A DNA stretch of 47,094 nt from an uncultured Pseudomonadales bacterium (GTDB lineage: Bacteria; Pseudomonadota; Gammaproteobacteria; Pseudomonadales; Balneatricaceae), in the NCBI GenBank assembly GCA_938084925.1, contig CALKFY010000020.1:1-47094 (forward strand). The letters are read 5' to 3'. The translations under genes were made by a program, and so were the position numbers. Positions 36,928 through 45,649 of this stretch are shown here, in pieces. Within the stretch, counting starts at the first letter, position 1, and the number at the start of each line of letters is the position of its first letter. Under the pieces are notes generated by a model. The model did no database searches. It was not told where the DNA came from and saw only the letters and a program-made list of their open reading frames with translations.

Positions 36928-39819
36928 ATGTCGAACCAGCCTACCCTGTCTGATTTGATCCAGGAACACGAATTTATCCAACGTCACATTGGCCCAGGCC
37001 AGGCTGACACCCAAGCCATGTTGGATTACTTGCAAGTATCTAGCCCAGAAGAGCTATTGCAACAAACCGTACCTGCCAGCATTCGTTTACCAAAACCATT
37101 GGATTTGCCAGCCCCTGTTTCCGAAAGCCAGACCTTGGTAAAGCTGAAGGCCATGGCGGCAAAGAACGATATTAAAGCCTCGTGCATTGGTATGGGTTAT
37201 AGCAACACCCTAGTGCCTAACGTAATCTTACGTAACGTTATGGAAAACCCAGCTTGGTACACGGCTTACACGCCGTACCAGCCAGAAATAGCGCAAGGCC
37301 GCCTAGAAGCACTGCTTAACTATCAGCAGATGGTAATGGACTTGACGGGCATGGAGCTAGCCAACGCCTCCTTGTTGGACGAAGCTACCGCTGCTGCCGA
37401 AGCCATGGCTTTATGTAAGCGCGCTAACAAGAAAAAGTGTGCAACCTTCTTGGTAGATGCCAATACCCATCCGCAAAACCTATCCGTTATTCGCGCCCGT
37501 GCCGAATACTTTGGCTTTGACATTGTGGTAGGCAACCCAGCAACAGACCTAAACCAACACGATGTGTTTGGTGTACTGGTACAGTACCCCGGAAGCAACG
37601 GCGAAATCGTTGATCTACAAGCCATCACCGATGCTGCTCACGCGCAAAATGCGCTGGTAGCCGTTGGTGCAGACATCATGAGCCTGGTATTGCTAAAAGC
37701 ACCTGGGCACTTAGGAGCCGATGTGGTATTTGGCAGCAGCCAACGCTTTGGCGTGCCACTTGGTTTTGGCGGCCCACACGCCGCCTTCTTTGCTAGTAAA
37801 GACAAGTACAAGCGTTCTATTCCTGGCCGTATCATTGGTGTTTCTGTCGACACCAAAGGTAACAAAGCCCTGCGTATGGCTATGCAAACCCGTGAACAAC
37901 ATATTCGTCGCGAAAAAGCCAACTCCAACATTTGTACAGCCCAAGCACTACTCGCCAACATGGCTTCTTTCTACGCGGTGTATCATGGGCCACAAGGGCT
38001 ACGCACCATTGCTAGCCGCATCCAAGCCTTTACGGCCATGCTGGCCCAAGTATTACAAGACCAAGGCTTTGACCTTGGTAACAAAAACTTCTTTGACACC
38101 TTAACCGTAAACACGGGTGATCAAACCGCGGCCATTAATGCCCGCGCCTTGGCAGCCGGTTACAACCTACGCTGCGACGGTGCTGACAGCCTAGGCATTA
38201 GCCTAGACGAAACCACACGCCTAGAAGACTTAGAAAAACTAGCTGGTGTGTTTGCCGACACTGATTGCCACTTGGACCCCGATGCACTTTATGCTGCCGT
38301 AAGCGCCAAGCAAGTTGGCATGCCTGCAGACCTAATGCGTGAAGATGCTATCTTGACCCACCCAGTATTCAACAGCTACCACAGCGAAACCGACATGCTG
38401 CGTTATCTAAAGCAGCTAGAAAACAAAGACTTCTCCTTGGTCCACGGCATGATTCCACTAGGCTCTTGCACCATGAAGTTGAACGCCACGGTGCAAATGA
38501 TGCCGGTGACCTGGCCTGAATTTTCCAACATGCACCCATTCACCCCGGCGGACCAGACTGAAGGCTATATGGAGCTGATCCGCTCCTTAGAAGCCCAGCT
38601 AGTAGAAATCACCGGCTATGATACGGTATCCATGCAACCTAACTCTGGTGCCCAGGGTGAATACGCAGGTTTGATTGCCATCCGTAAATACCAAGAAAGC
38701 ATTGGTCAAGGCCATCGTAATATTTGCTTGATTCCTAGCTCAGCTCACGGCACCAACCCGGCAAGCGCCGCCATGGTTGACATGAAGGTAGTAGTAACCC
38801 GCTGCGACGAACAAGGCAACGTTGACGTGGAAGACTTACGCAACAAGGCGCAAGAACATGCCGACAACCTAGCCTGCATCATGATCACCTACCCATCCAC
38901 TCATGGTGTTTACGAAGAAGACATTATTGAGATCTGCCAGATCATTCATGACAATGGCGGTCAGGTATATATGGATGGTGCCAATATGAACGCCCAGGTA
39001 GGTATTAGTAAGCCTGGCTTAATCGGTTCCGACGTATCTCACCTTAACTTGCACAAAACCTTTGCTATCCCACACGGTGGCGGTGGCCCAGGTATGGGCC
39101 CAATTGGTGTGAAGTCACACTTGGCACCTTTCCTTGCCAACCACCCAGTTGTACCAGTACATGGTGAACAAAATGGCAACCATGCCGTTTCTGCAGCGCC
39201 TTATGGTAGTGCTTCTATTTTGCCAATCTCTTGGGCTTACATCACCTCTCTAGGTGCCCAAGGCCTACAAACTTCAACCACTATGGCGATAGTAAATGCT
39301 AACTACATGGCATCACGCCTAGCAGAGCACTTCCCTATCTTGTACCGTGGTAATCACGACCGCGTCGCCCACGAATGCATCGTGGACATCCGCCCTATCA
39401 AGGAAGCCACCGGTGTCAGTGAAGAAGATATTGCCAAGCGTTTGATGGACTATGGTTTCCATGCGCCCACTATGTCCTTCCCAGTAGCTGGCACCTTGAT
39501 GATTGAGCCAACGGAATCCGAACCGAAGCGTGAAATTGATCGTTTCTGTGATGCTATGGCGTCTATTCGCGCTGAGATCAAGAAGATTGAAGACGGTGAG
39601 TGGAGCCCTAAGGCCAACCCATTGAAGATGGCACCACACACTCAAGATGACTTGGCTAGCCATGGCTGGAACCGCGGTTATTCCCGTAGTGTTGCTGCCT
39701 TCCCAAGCGCTGCTACCAAGGCCAACAAGTTCTGGCCTACGGTAAACCGTATCGACAATGTATATGGTGACCGCAACCTAGTGTGCTCTTGCCCACCGAT
39801 GGAAGCCTACGAAGACTAA
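36928..39819 (+). CDS. gcvP: Glycine dehydrogenase (decarboxylating), P protein
   Basis: A 963-aa single-chain P protein, combining the two halves that are separate (gcvPA/PB) in some bacteria. PLP binding is at the Lys of [20 protein letters not shown] near residue 708. Other conserved stretches are FIQRHIGPG near the N-terminus, [35 protein letters not shown] and ISWAYI. It decarboxylates glycine and passes the aminomethyl group to lipoyl-GcvH. RBS: ACGAGG upstream of the ATG. Confidence 0.98.
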   Translation: MSNQPTLSDLIQEHEFIQRHIGPGQADTQAMLDYLQVSSPEELLQQTVPASIRLPKPLDLPAPVSESQTLVKLKAMAAKNDIKASCIGMGYSNTLVPNVILRNVMENPAWYTAYTPYQPEIAQGRLEALLNYQQMVMDLTGMELANASLLDEATAAAEAMALCKRANKKKCATFLVDANTHPQNLSVIRARAEYFGFDIVVGNPATDLNQHDVFGVLVQYPGSNGEIVDLQAITDAAHAQNALVAVGADIMSLVLLKAPGHLGADVVFGSSQRFGVPLGFGGPHAAFFASKDKYKRSIPGRIIGVSVDTKGNKALRMAMQTREQHIRREKANSNICTAQALLANMASFYAVYHGPQGLRTIASRIQAFTAMLAQVLQDQGFDLGNKNFFDTLTVNTGDQTAAINARALAAGYNLRCDGADSLGISLDETTRLEDLEKLAGVFADTDCHLDPDALYAAVSAKQVGMPADLMREDAILTHPVFNSYHSETDMLRYLKQLENKDFSLVHGMIPLGSCTMKLNATVQMMPVTWPEFSNMHPFTPADQTEGYMELIRSLEAQLVEITGYDTVSMQPNSGAQGEYAGLIAIRKYQESIGQGHRNICLIPSSAHGTNPASAAMVDMKVVVTRCDEQGNVDVEDLRNKAQEHADNLACIMITYPSTHGVYEEDIIEICQIIHDNGGQVYMDGANMNAQVGISKPGLIGSDVSHLNLHKTFAIPHGGGGPGMGPIGVKSHLAPFLANHPVVPVHGEQNGNHAVSAAPYGSASILPISWAYITSLGAQGLQTSTTMAIVNANYMASRLAEHFPILYRGNHDRVAHECIVDIRPIKEATGVSEEDIAKRLMDYGFHAPTMSFPVAGTLMIEPTESEPKREIDRFCDAMASIRAEIKKIEDGEWSPKANPLKMAPHTQDDLASHGWNRGYSRSVAAFPSAATKANKFWPTVNRIDNVYGDRNLVCSCPPMEAYED

Positions 39820-39828
39820 TTAAAGTTC

Positions 39829-39853
39829 GGGGTCTGGCCTCAGGCCTGACCCC
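39829..39853. terminator. Hairpin between convergent gcvP and the MFS gene
   Basis: GGGGTC/GACCCC (39829-39834, 39848-39853) enclose a second stem GGCCT/AGGCC with a mismatch between them. It begins 9 bp after the gcvP stop. The GGGGTC...GACCCC arms repeat those of the pheS-pheT palindrome, so this may be a dispersed repeat used as a terminator. Confidence 0.6.
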
Positions 39854-39872
39854 AAATATCCAAATATCTCAG

Positions 39873-41123
39873 TTAAACAACCCCACCACCAGCCACAGGC
39901 TTACCAAAGCCAAAGCGCACCCAATGCATCATCACTACTGCACCCAAGGCACAAGTGGCCATACCTATAGTAAGCGGTACAATACTAGTGGTGACAGACA
40001 TGCCCACAGCCGCACCGATAGGAATGGATATAATGGTAGAACCGGCACCAATCACCGACGCACCCATACCGGCCAGTTTACCCAGTGGCTCCATGGCCAA
40101 GGCATTTAGGTTACCAAACTGAAAACCAATACCAGCAAAAATCACAAACAGAAATGCCATCATATGGGCCAGCGGCGGCACACCGTCAAATTGCATAGCG
40201 TAAAAATACAGGCAAGTTGATAATACCAACACCATGATATTAGTCCACTGCACCAAACGATACATACCCCAGCGCATGACTAGTTTAGCATTAAGAAAAG
40301 AAGACACCACGTTAGGGAATACCAGCAAACTGAAATACAAAGGAAAGGCATCGCCGACACCATAGATTTCTTGAAACAGCACCTGACTAGAACTCAAGTA
40401 ACCCAAAAAGCCACCAAACACCATACCACTAACTACGGTATAGCCCGCTGCTACACGATTACTCAACACCGTCACCAGCGCCTGCCATAACGCCTTAGGG
40501 TGGATAGAGCGCCTTTTCTCCAGTGTCAGGGTTTCATTCAGACGCAACCAAGCCCATAGACTTAACAAGATCGCAAAAAAGATATACATAACAAAGATGT
40601 ATTCCCAAGGGGCGTACCAGAGGATCACCTGCCCCACCATGGGTGCCAAGATAGGTACAATCATAAATACGGTGCCCGCAAAGGACATAACCTTAGCCAT
40701 GGCACGGCCCTCAAAGCAGTCACGAGCCAAAGCCGATACAATAATTCGTGGACCCGAGGCACCAATACCTTGCAAGAAGCGACCCAACACTGCCATTTCT
40801 AAGGTTTCTGCAGAAAGCACAATGACGCAACCTACAGCAAATACGAGCATACCCAAATAAATACCAGGTAGGCGCCCAATGCGATCGGACAGAGGACCAT
40901 AAATCAGCTGACCCAAGGCAAAGCCAGCAAACAAGCCCGTAAGAATCATTTGAATTTCGCTAGTCGATACGCCAAAGTCTTGCGCCATATAACCCAACGC
41001 TGGCAGCACCGCATCAATAGCCAAGGCAACAATGGACATCAAAGAAGCTATCAAAAAGATAAATTCAAACATACCAATACGTTGATTGATGGGTTGAACT
41101 GGATCAGGTGAAAAATCAGTCAT
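39873..41123 (-). CDS. MFS drug/metabolite transporter, Bcr/CflA type
   Basis: A 416-aa inner-membrane protein with about 12 hydrophobic segments. Bcr/CflA hallmarks include IDAVLPALGYMAQDFGVS after TM1, the loop GQLIYGPLSDRIGRLPGIYLG between TM2 and TM3, and FLQGIGASGPRIIVSALARD near residue 115. The family exports drugs such as bicyclomycin, but also sulfonamides or metabolites; the substrate here is unknown. I start at MTDFSPDPVQ, with an upstream GGA; eight more codons are open before it. It converges with gcvP. Confidence 0.9.
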   Translation of the reverse strand: MTDFSPDPVQPINQRIGMFEFIFLIASLMSIVALAIDAVLPALGYMAQDFGVSTSEIQMILTGLFAGFALGQLIYGPLSDRIGRLPGIYLGMLVFAVGCVIVLSAETLEMAVLGRFLQGIGASGPRIIVSALARDCFEGRAMAKVMSFAGTVFMIVPILAPMVGQVILWYAPWEYIFVMYIFFAILLSLWAWLRLNETLTLEKRRSIHPKALWQALVTVLSNRVAAGYTVVSGMVFGGFLGYLSSSQVLFQEIYGVGDAFPLYFSLLVFPNVVSSFLNAKLVMRWGMYRLVQWTNIMVLVLSTCLYFYAMQFDGVPPLAHMMAFLFVIFAGIGFQFGNLNALAMEPLGKLAGMGASVIGAGSTIISIPIGAAVGMSVTTSIVPLTIGMATCALGAVVMMHWVRFGFGKPVAGGGVV

Positions 41124-41214
41124 AACTATCCATAGCGAAAGAGGCAATCAAACATCATAACAGCTTCGACTAGAGACACCATACACACAGATAAATATAT
41201 ATTGCAGACACAAA

Positions 41215-41236
41215 AAAGCCCTCAGTAGAGGGCTTT
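41215..41236. terminator. Terminator downstream of the receiver-domain genes
   Basis: AAAGCCCTC pairs with GAGGGCTTT around AGTA. On the minus strand it is followed by T residues (plus-strand A-run 41212-41217), so it ends the transcript of the two receiver-domain genes. Confidence 0.85.
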
Positions 41237-41261
41237 CTCAATATTCTTAATGACGGCTCTA

Positions 41262-41615
41262 TTAAAGCACGCGTGCCAAATCCGCTTCATCAAATGGCTT
41301 ACCAATAAAGTCATTGAACCCAGCGCCAGCCCATTCACCAGCATTGCCGTCTAACTTTTTAGCGGTCACAGCAATAATCCTAGGCAACTCTTCAAAGCCT
41401 CGCAGATTGCGAATTTGACGTGTTGCTTCAACGCCGTCCATACCTGGCATCATAATATCCATCAACACCAAGTCATAATTTTTGTCAGCGGCCATGGCCA
41501 CTGCTTGTGCGCCATCTTCAGCTTCATCAAGTTCATGGCCTTGAGGTGCTAGAAAATCCACAATAACTTCACGGTTTAAATCATTGTCATCAACAATCAA
41601 AATAGACTTTTTCAT
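41262..41615 (-). CDS. Stand-alone receiver-domain response regulator
   Basis: 117 aa, a single CheY-like receiver domain with no output domain. The acidic pocket is Asp9-Asp10 (ILIVDDNDLNREVI), the phosphoacceptor is Asp53 (LVLMDIMMPGMDG), the switch Thr is in IIAVTAKK, and the Lys is in IGKPF. The DNxxNREV and MDIMMPxMDG pattern is that of receivers from hybrid sensor kinases. It is 39 bp downstream of a paralogue; no kinase is adjacent. Confidence 0.92.
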   Translation of the reverse strand: MKKSILIVDDNDLNREVIVDFLAPQGHELDEAEDGAQAVAMAADKNYDLVLMDIMMPGMDGVEATRQIRNLRGFEELPRIIAVTAKKLDGNAGEWAGAGFNDFIGKPFDEADLARVL

Positions 41616-41654
41616 AATACCAACAGCATCGCTTAGCTTAATACAAACAGTAGA

Positions 41655-42062
41655 CTAGAAATGTGCCCACTCACCTACTTCGTTACCCGGGTTAACGAAG
41701 GGGTTAATCGCACGAATAATTTCACTTTCAGTAAAGGGCTTAGCTACATATTCATTAAAACCAGCCTTAGCAAACACTTCTACGTTATCCCGTAAAGCCT
41801 TGGCTGTTACGGCAACTATCTTAGGTGGAATGCTACTGTTACCCTGCGCCTTACGTATCTGCCTGGTCGCAGAAACGCCGTCCAATTTAGGCATCATGAT
41901 ATCCATTAAGATAACATCATAGTGATGTGCTGCAGCAAGTTCGCAGGCTTGCTCACCATCTTCAGCCATATCAAAGCTGCAATCTTCGGTTTCAATTAAC
42001 TCAGCTATCACTTCCCTGTTAAGCTCGTCATCATCAACGATAAGAACACGTTTAGTAGACAT
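41655..42062 (-). CDS. Stand-alone receiver-domain response regulator (paralogue)
   Basis: A 135-aa single receiver domain, with Asp10-Asp11 in VLIVDDDELNREVI, phosphoacceptor Asp54 in VILMDIMMPKLDG, IVAVTAKALRD, and a Lys in YVAKPF. It is clearly paralogous to the downstream gene, with a C-terminal tail of about 12 residues. A GTG four codons upstream is open, but MSTKRVL is the natural start. The partner kinase is unknown. Confidence 0.9.
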   Translation of the reverse strand: MSTKRVLIVDDDELNREVIAELIETEDCSFDMAEDGEQACELAAAHHYDVILMDIMMPKLDGVSATRQIRKAQGNSSIPPKIVAVTAKALRDNVEVFAKAGFNEYVAKPFTESEIIRAINPFVNPGNEVGEWAHF

Positions 42063-42276
42063 ACTTAGTGACACTCACGACTATATTGATAGTTACTCTG
42101 ATATTGGTAACTTTAATGCTCAAAATACTACCACAGTAGACCACTAAAAGCAGAACTATTAAGTAGATATAATATATTGAAATGAATACTTTATGAATAC
42201 TAGGCCAAATTCAAGACAAACGGGGTTATGCATCTTATGATAAGACAGCCGTTTAAGTGTTTGTTTTTAAGTATTT

Positions 42277-42296
42277 TTTAAATGGTGCCTCGGGCC
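42277..42296. repeat. Left attachment repeat (tRNA-Leu 3' end remnant)
   Basis: TTTAAATGGTGCCTCGGGCC is identical to 46950-46969, where it forms the 3' end of tRNA-Leu plus 6 bp downstream. Here only the acceptor and part of the T-arm sequence are present, and no complete tRNA can be folded. Confidence 0.92.
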
Positions 42297-42416
42297 TGCA
42301 CCGACATCAGTTACCAATAAAATTCACCACACCCCATAAACACCATATACATCAATAATAACAGCATATAAGCATATCAACTAATATCACAATGTGTCAT
42401 TATATACCAAACAGAA

Positions 42417-42438
42417 AGGTGGATATTTGGGTGGATAT
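42417..42438 (+). repeat. Paired GGTGGATAT repeats, left (probable integrase arm sites)
   Basis: AGGTGGATAT (42417-42426) and GGGTGGATAT (42429-42438) are spaced 12 bp start to start and lie immediately before the integrase ATG. An equivalent pair with the same spacing and orientation is at 46880-46901 near the right end. Arm-type binding sites for the N-terminal domain of P4-type integrases are the obvious explanation. Occupancy would also shut off int. Confidence 0.65.
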
Positions 42439-42440
42439 AT

Positions 42441-43598
42441 ATGGCCTCAAAACACAGACTAACTACCAAGGAAGTAACTTCTTTACCTAATGGTAAGTAT
42501 TGTGATGGTGATGGGTTATGGCTGTATAAACGAGCCGATGGGGGGTATCAATGGGCACTTAGATTCAACCTGGCTGGACAGAAAAAAGAGATGGGACTAG
42601 GTGGCTCTGCCGTCAAACTAAAAGAAGCTAGAGAGCTGGCACAAAAATACAAAAAACTTGCCAAAAGTGGCAGCGACCCAAGAGCTTACAAGCACGCTCA
42701 AATCAATAAGCAATCGCAGAACACCAGCCTCAAACTTCTGACCCAACAAACCTTTGAAGCAAAGAAGAATAGCTTAAAAGGGGAAGGTAAAAACGGTCGT
42801 TGGCTATCCCCTATAGAAAACCATATCCTGCCAAAACTTGGTGGCATTCAAATACAATCAATCAGTCAGCAACATATTGTAAATGCACTTAGACCTATTT
42901 GGGACAGCAAACATCCTACAGCCATTAAGGCCTTACATAGGTTACAACTTATATTTAGACATGCGGCAGCTCACGATATAGAAGTTGATCTTCAAGCTGT
43001 TGAAAAGGCGAAGCTACTACTTGGCTCGACCACCCATAAAGTTAAGCACATCCCTGCAATGCACTGGAAGGACGCCCCAGAGTTTTACAGCTCGTTGAAT
43101 GAAGAATTAATTTCACACCTAGCGTTAAAGTATCTAATCTTAACAGGTGCTAGATCAGCTCCAATAAGAAACACCAACCTAAATCAGATAGACAGATCGA
43201 TTTGGACTATTGATGGCAATCTAATGAAAGGCCTAAAGAACCAAACTGATAGTTTTCGTATCCCACTCTCTACCGAGGCTATGCGCGTAATTGATTTAGT
43301 AACTCCTTATGCAACTAAAGGATTTTTATTCACTGGCCCTAAAGGCAAACCTATTAGCGATGCCACAATGGAGAGAGTAATGCAAAAGCGCAACTTATTA
43401 GAGAGACCTCACGGTTTTAGAACCACACTTAGAACATGGTTATCAGACAATGAAATATGCTCATGGGAAGTAGCAGAAACAATACTCTCTCACTCAGTGG
43501 GCAACAAAGTAGCCATGACCTACAATCGAACTGACTACATAGAACAAAGACGTTCTGCGCTCGAGCAGTGGGCAAAATACCTAACAACCTCTTTATAA
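42441..43598 (+). CDS. int: P4-type tyrosine integrase
   Basis: A 385-aa tyrosine recombinase. The N-terminal arm-binding domain (about 1-90) has LPNGKYCDGDGLWLYKR and the MGLGGSAVKLKEARELA pattern typical of P4-family integrases. A core-binding domain (about 105-190) follows. The catalytic residues are Arg in LTGARSAPIR, HGFRTTLRTWL (His and Arg), LSHSVGNKVAMTYNR (His), and the nucleophile Tyr in YNRTDYIEQRR. It sits just inside the left att repeat, and its ATG follows two putative arm sites with no clear RBS. It should catalyse integration and excision at tRNA-Leu. Confidence 0.95.
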   Translation: MASKHRLTTKEVTSLPNGKYCDGDGLWLYKRADGGYQWALRFNLAGQKKEMGLGGSAVKLKEARELAQKYKKLAKSGSDPRAYKHAQINKQSQNTSLKLLTQQTFEAKKNSLKGEGKNGRWLSPIENHILPKLGGIQIQSISQQHIVNALRPIWDSKHPTAIKALHRLQLIFRHAAAHDIEVDLQAVEKAKLLLGSTTHKVKHIPAMHWKDAPEFYSSLNEELISHLALKYLILTGARSAPIRNTNLNQIDRSIWTIDGNLMKGLKNQTDSFRIPLSTEAMRVIDLVTPYATKGFLFTGPKGKPISDATMERVMQKRNLLERPHGFRTTLRTWLSDNEICSWEVAETILSHSVGNKVAMTYNRTDYIEQRRSALEQWAKYLTTSL

Positions 43599-43611
43599 GC
43601 TGGCGAATTTT

Positions 43612-44133
43612 ATGGACGATCAGAGTGATGCAATAGACACCGTTGAGTTGGTAGGCAAAACATTTGAACAAAAACTCGTTGAAGTTGAATTTGCAGTAAT
43701 ACAGATCGCAGAAAAAAACCATGAACAAGAGACCCTTTTCCAACTTTTAGAGTTAAAGCTAGGGCATGGCCATTTGTTTGAATACATTAAACATCGACTG
43801 CAAGGAAATAAACTAGGAACCTTTAATAACCCTCCTGTGGCACACCGCCCCAAAAGCAAGACAGTAAACAGACTGCACTTTAAATGGTATTGTTTGACGA
43901 GGTACTATCAACTTAAAGAAGGTATCACATTAAATAAAGCATTAACGAAGGTTAGAATCGTACATGACCCCTATACAAATGAGGAGACCATGAGAAGCGC
44001 AATTAAGCGACTAAAAAGACAATTAATACCTATTTTAACCGAAGCGCTGGGTTGTGAGCCCGACCTTAAAACTATTGAAACTTGGTGCAAAAACTACAAA
44101 TACTTATTGCCCCGCGAACCTGAATCACGTTGA
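43612..44133 (+). CDS. Hypothetical protein of the element
   Basis: A 173-aa protein that I do not recognise. It is charged, without signal peptide or membrane segment. The N-terminal part (about 10-60) is acidic, helical and heptad-like. The C-terminal half is Lys/Arg-rich and ends in an amphipathic region with MRSAIKRLKRQLIPILTEAL and IETWCKNYKYLLP. It starts 13 bp after the integrase stop, so the two are probably co-transcribed. The position between int and an AlpA-like gene suggests a regulatory or DNA-binding role, but that is only a guess from context. Confidence 0.75.
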   Translation: MDDQSDAIDTVELVGKTFEQKLVEVEFAVIQIAEKNHEQETLFQLLELKLGHGHLFEYIKHRLQGNKLGTFNNPPVAHRPKSKTVNRLHFKWYCLTRYYQLKEGITLNKALTKVRIVHDPYTNEETMRSAIKRLKRQLIPILTEALGCEPDLKTIETWCKNYKYLLPREPESR

Positions 44134-44172
44134 CTTACACTGGCGCCTCTTAACAACTAAAGAGGTATCGAA

Positions 44173-44370
44173 ATGAAATTACTATCCTTTACAGACGTAC
44201 AGTCTCTGTTCTCTGGACGGTCTCGCTCAAGCATCTATCGTGATATTGAGGCAGGTCGCTTACCCAAACCGTTCAAATTCTCAGGACGCCTATACTGGCA
44301 TGAGAAAGAAATTCTAAATGCCATTAACGCCCTCACCAACCAAAACACGTTGGAGGCAGCTCATGCGTAA
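44173..44370 (+). CDS. AlpA-family HTH regulator / excisionase-like
   Basis: A 65-aa MerR-like winged helix of the AlpA type: FTDVQSLFSGRSRSSIYRDI, AGRLPKPFKFSGRLYWHEKEI. AlpA proteins of P4-like islands activate int or act as recombination directionality factors. It has AGAGG upstream of the ATG, and its 3' end overlaps the next small gene by 8 bp. Confidence 0.9.
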   Translation: MKLLSFTDVQSLFSGRSRSSIYRDIEAGRLPKPFKFSGRLYWHEKEILNAINALTNQNTLEAAHA

Positions 44371-44581
44371 CCATAACCCAGTAAGCCGTTTTTTAAGCTC
44401 TAAACCATCCCGTAAACGTGCGATCGAAGCTATGTGCGCCCATTGCATGGGTTGCACTCAAGATCACTTTGAACCAACAACTAAGGCCGATATTCGCAAC
44501 TGTAGCGCTCCTCACTGCCCTTTGTATTTCTACAGGCCATACCAGCCAGCTAATTCCACCCCTAAATCGAAAATAGATTAG
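44363..44581 (+). CDS. Small Cys-rich protein of mobile elements
   Basis: A 72-aa product starting MRNHNPVSRFLSS, with a strong GGAGG 7 nt upstream; an upstream in-frame ATG at 44318 has no such RBS. The CAHCMGC cysteines and NCSAPHCPLYFYRPYQ resemble a zinc-binding pattern (two Cys pairs) repeatedly seen in small proteins of phage and integrated elements next to replication genes. Function is unknown; nucleic-acid binding is plausible. It overlaps the AlpA-like gene by 8 bp. Confidence 0.8.
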   Translation: MRNHNPVSRFLSSKPSRKRAIEAMCAHCMGCTQDHFEPTTKADIRNCSAPHCPLYFYRPYQPANSTPKSKID

Positions 44582-44661
44582 GACTTTAACGTAAATGGTA
44601 CAACGATTCGCTCCTGAAGCGTGTGCTAGGTGTTTTTTAATATCTATACAAGGGGTTATAT

Positions 44662-45261
44662 ATGCAAAAAGTGAATGGGGATTACATTACAGGCGATGGC
44701 ATTGCGCTTAAGATCAACACTTGGGATGGGCAGTATTACTGCATAGCTGAGATACTTAACAAGATATACACTCAGAGCACAGCAATGCTTTCTTACCATA
44801 ATAAGGTTTTATTCTTTCGACTAGACCTTCACCTTGAGAACTCGCAGAAATTTAAATTGAACAATCGGGAGGTCTCATTGCTCATAGAAAAAATACGGAA
44901 ACGAGTCAAAGCTAAATATTGCTGCAAAAGGCTTGGTTACATGTGGGTTCGTGAACACGAAAAACACAAGAAGCTACACTACCACTTGATAATAATGATC
45001 GACGCAAACAAAATTCAACATCCCTCAGCGCTTATAGGCTGGATAACAGAACGATGGGTTTCTAGGGGGCATCCACGACCTCACATTCCGAAGAAACCGT
45101 TCTATAAAGTTCACAGAGAAGATAAAGTGACTTTTGAAGAAATGTTTTATAGAGCATCATATCTAGCAAAAGCTAGAGGCAAAGGTTATTGTAACAAATC
45201 GGTAAACAACTTTTCCTCCAGCCGGATTAAGGACAAATTATGTTATAATACAAGTAGTTAA
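44662..45261 (+). CDS. Replication protein, inovirus Gp2 / YagK-YfjJ-like (HUH type)
   Basis: A 199-aa protein that fits the inovirus Gp2 family: YMWVREHEKHKKLHYHLIIM carries the paired His (HYH) HUH-type metal motif near residue 112. ASYLAKARGKGY has the candidate Tyr and Lys of the nicking site near 171, and NFSSSRIKD follows as in relatives. Such proteins nick DNA to start rolling-circle replication. AAGGGG lies upstream of the ATG. The 80-bp gap before it might hold the nick site, but no clear origin hairpin was identified. It implies the excised element can replicate as a circle. Confidence 0.75.
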   Translation: MQKVNGDYITGDGIALKINTWDGQYYCIAEILNKIYTQSTAMLSYHNKVLFFRLDLHLENSQKFKLNNREVSLLIEKIRKRVKAKYCCKRLGYMWVREHEKHKKLHYHLIIMIDANKIQHPSALIGWITERWVSRGHPRPHIPKKPFYKVHREDKVTFEEMFYRASYLAKARGKGYCNKSVNNFSSSRIKDKLCYNTSS

Positions 45262-45279
45262 ATACAAGAGTGTTGTTAA

Positions 45280-45573
45280 ATGGGCACAAGAAAAGGCATC
45301 CCTAATAAAAATAAACGCAATCTTATAAGGCTGCTTCAAGACATGTATGGAGAGGAATTCAGCCCCATAATGAAAATGGCTGAACAGGCCCAGCGTATGC
45401 ACGAGATTACCCTAAATAGCACCAACATCACCGACCTAAAGCAAAGCCTTGATGCGTGGGACAAAGTAGCTAACTATGTAGAGCCGAAATTGAAAGCTGT
45501 AGAAATAAAATACGATGATAGAGCAAACAATTTCCCTACAAAAATAGAACTAGTCGGGGTTTCCAAAAGCTAG
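45280..45573 (+). CDS. Small phage-like protein
   Basis: A 97-aa soluble, basic protein opening MGTRKGIPNKNKRNLIRLL and ending with VANYVEPKLKAVEIKYD. The GxPNK opening and the YVEPKLKAVE segment recall small phage proteins found near packaging genes (small-terminase-like), but the match is from memory and not diagnostic. It starts 18 bp after the Rep stop, so it is likely in the same transcript. Confidence 0.65.
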   Translation: MGTRKGIPNKNKRNLIRLLQDMYGEEFSPIMKMAEQAQRMHEITLNSTNITDLKQSLDAWDKVANYVEPKLKAVEIKYDDRANNFPTKIELVGVSKS

Positions 45574-45600
45574 TAACCTACTACTAGCAGATATTGATTT

Positions 45601-45640
45601 ATTCCTTTAGTATCACATATATATGTAATTACCAAGGAAT
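45601..45640 (+). promoter_or_regulatory. 40-bp dyad over the RBS of the secreted cargo gene
   Basis: Outer arms ATTCCTT and AAGGAAT and the inner palindrome ACATATATATGT (45615-45626) share the same centre. The right arm contains the AAGGA that should serve as RBS for the gene at 45650. It could be an operator, or an RNA hairpin that hides the RBS. Confidence 0.5.
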
Positions 45641-45649
45641 AGGCTAGTT

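Larger units (their letters stand above)
42063..42440. other. Intergenic region holding the left end of the integrated element
   Basis: 378 bp with no credible ORF. It includes the upstream region of the receiver-domain genes, the left copy of the 20-bp att repeat (42277-42296), an AT-rich stretch, and a pair of GGTGGATAT repeats (42417-42438) directly before the integrase ATG. Confidence 0.7.

Noticed and set aside
42277-42320. A second tRNA-Leu gene at the left end of the element
   Set aside because: Only the 20-bp 3' portion matches; the D-arm, anticodon arm and 5' acceptor strand are absent, so it is an att remnant.
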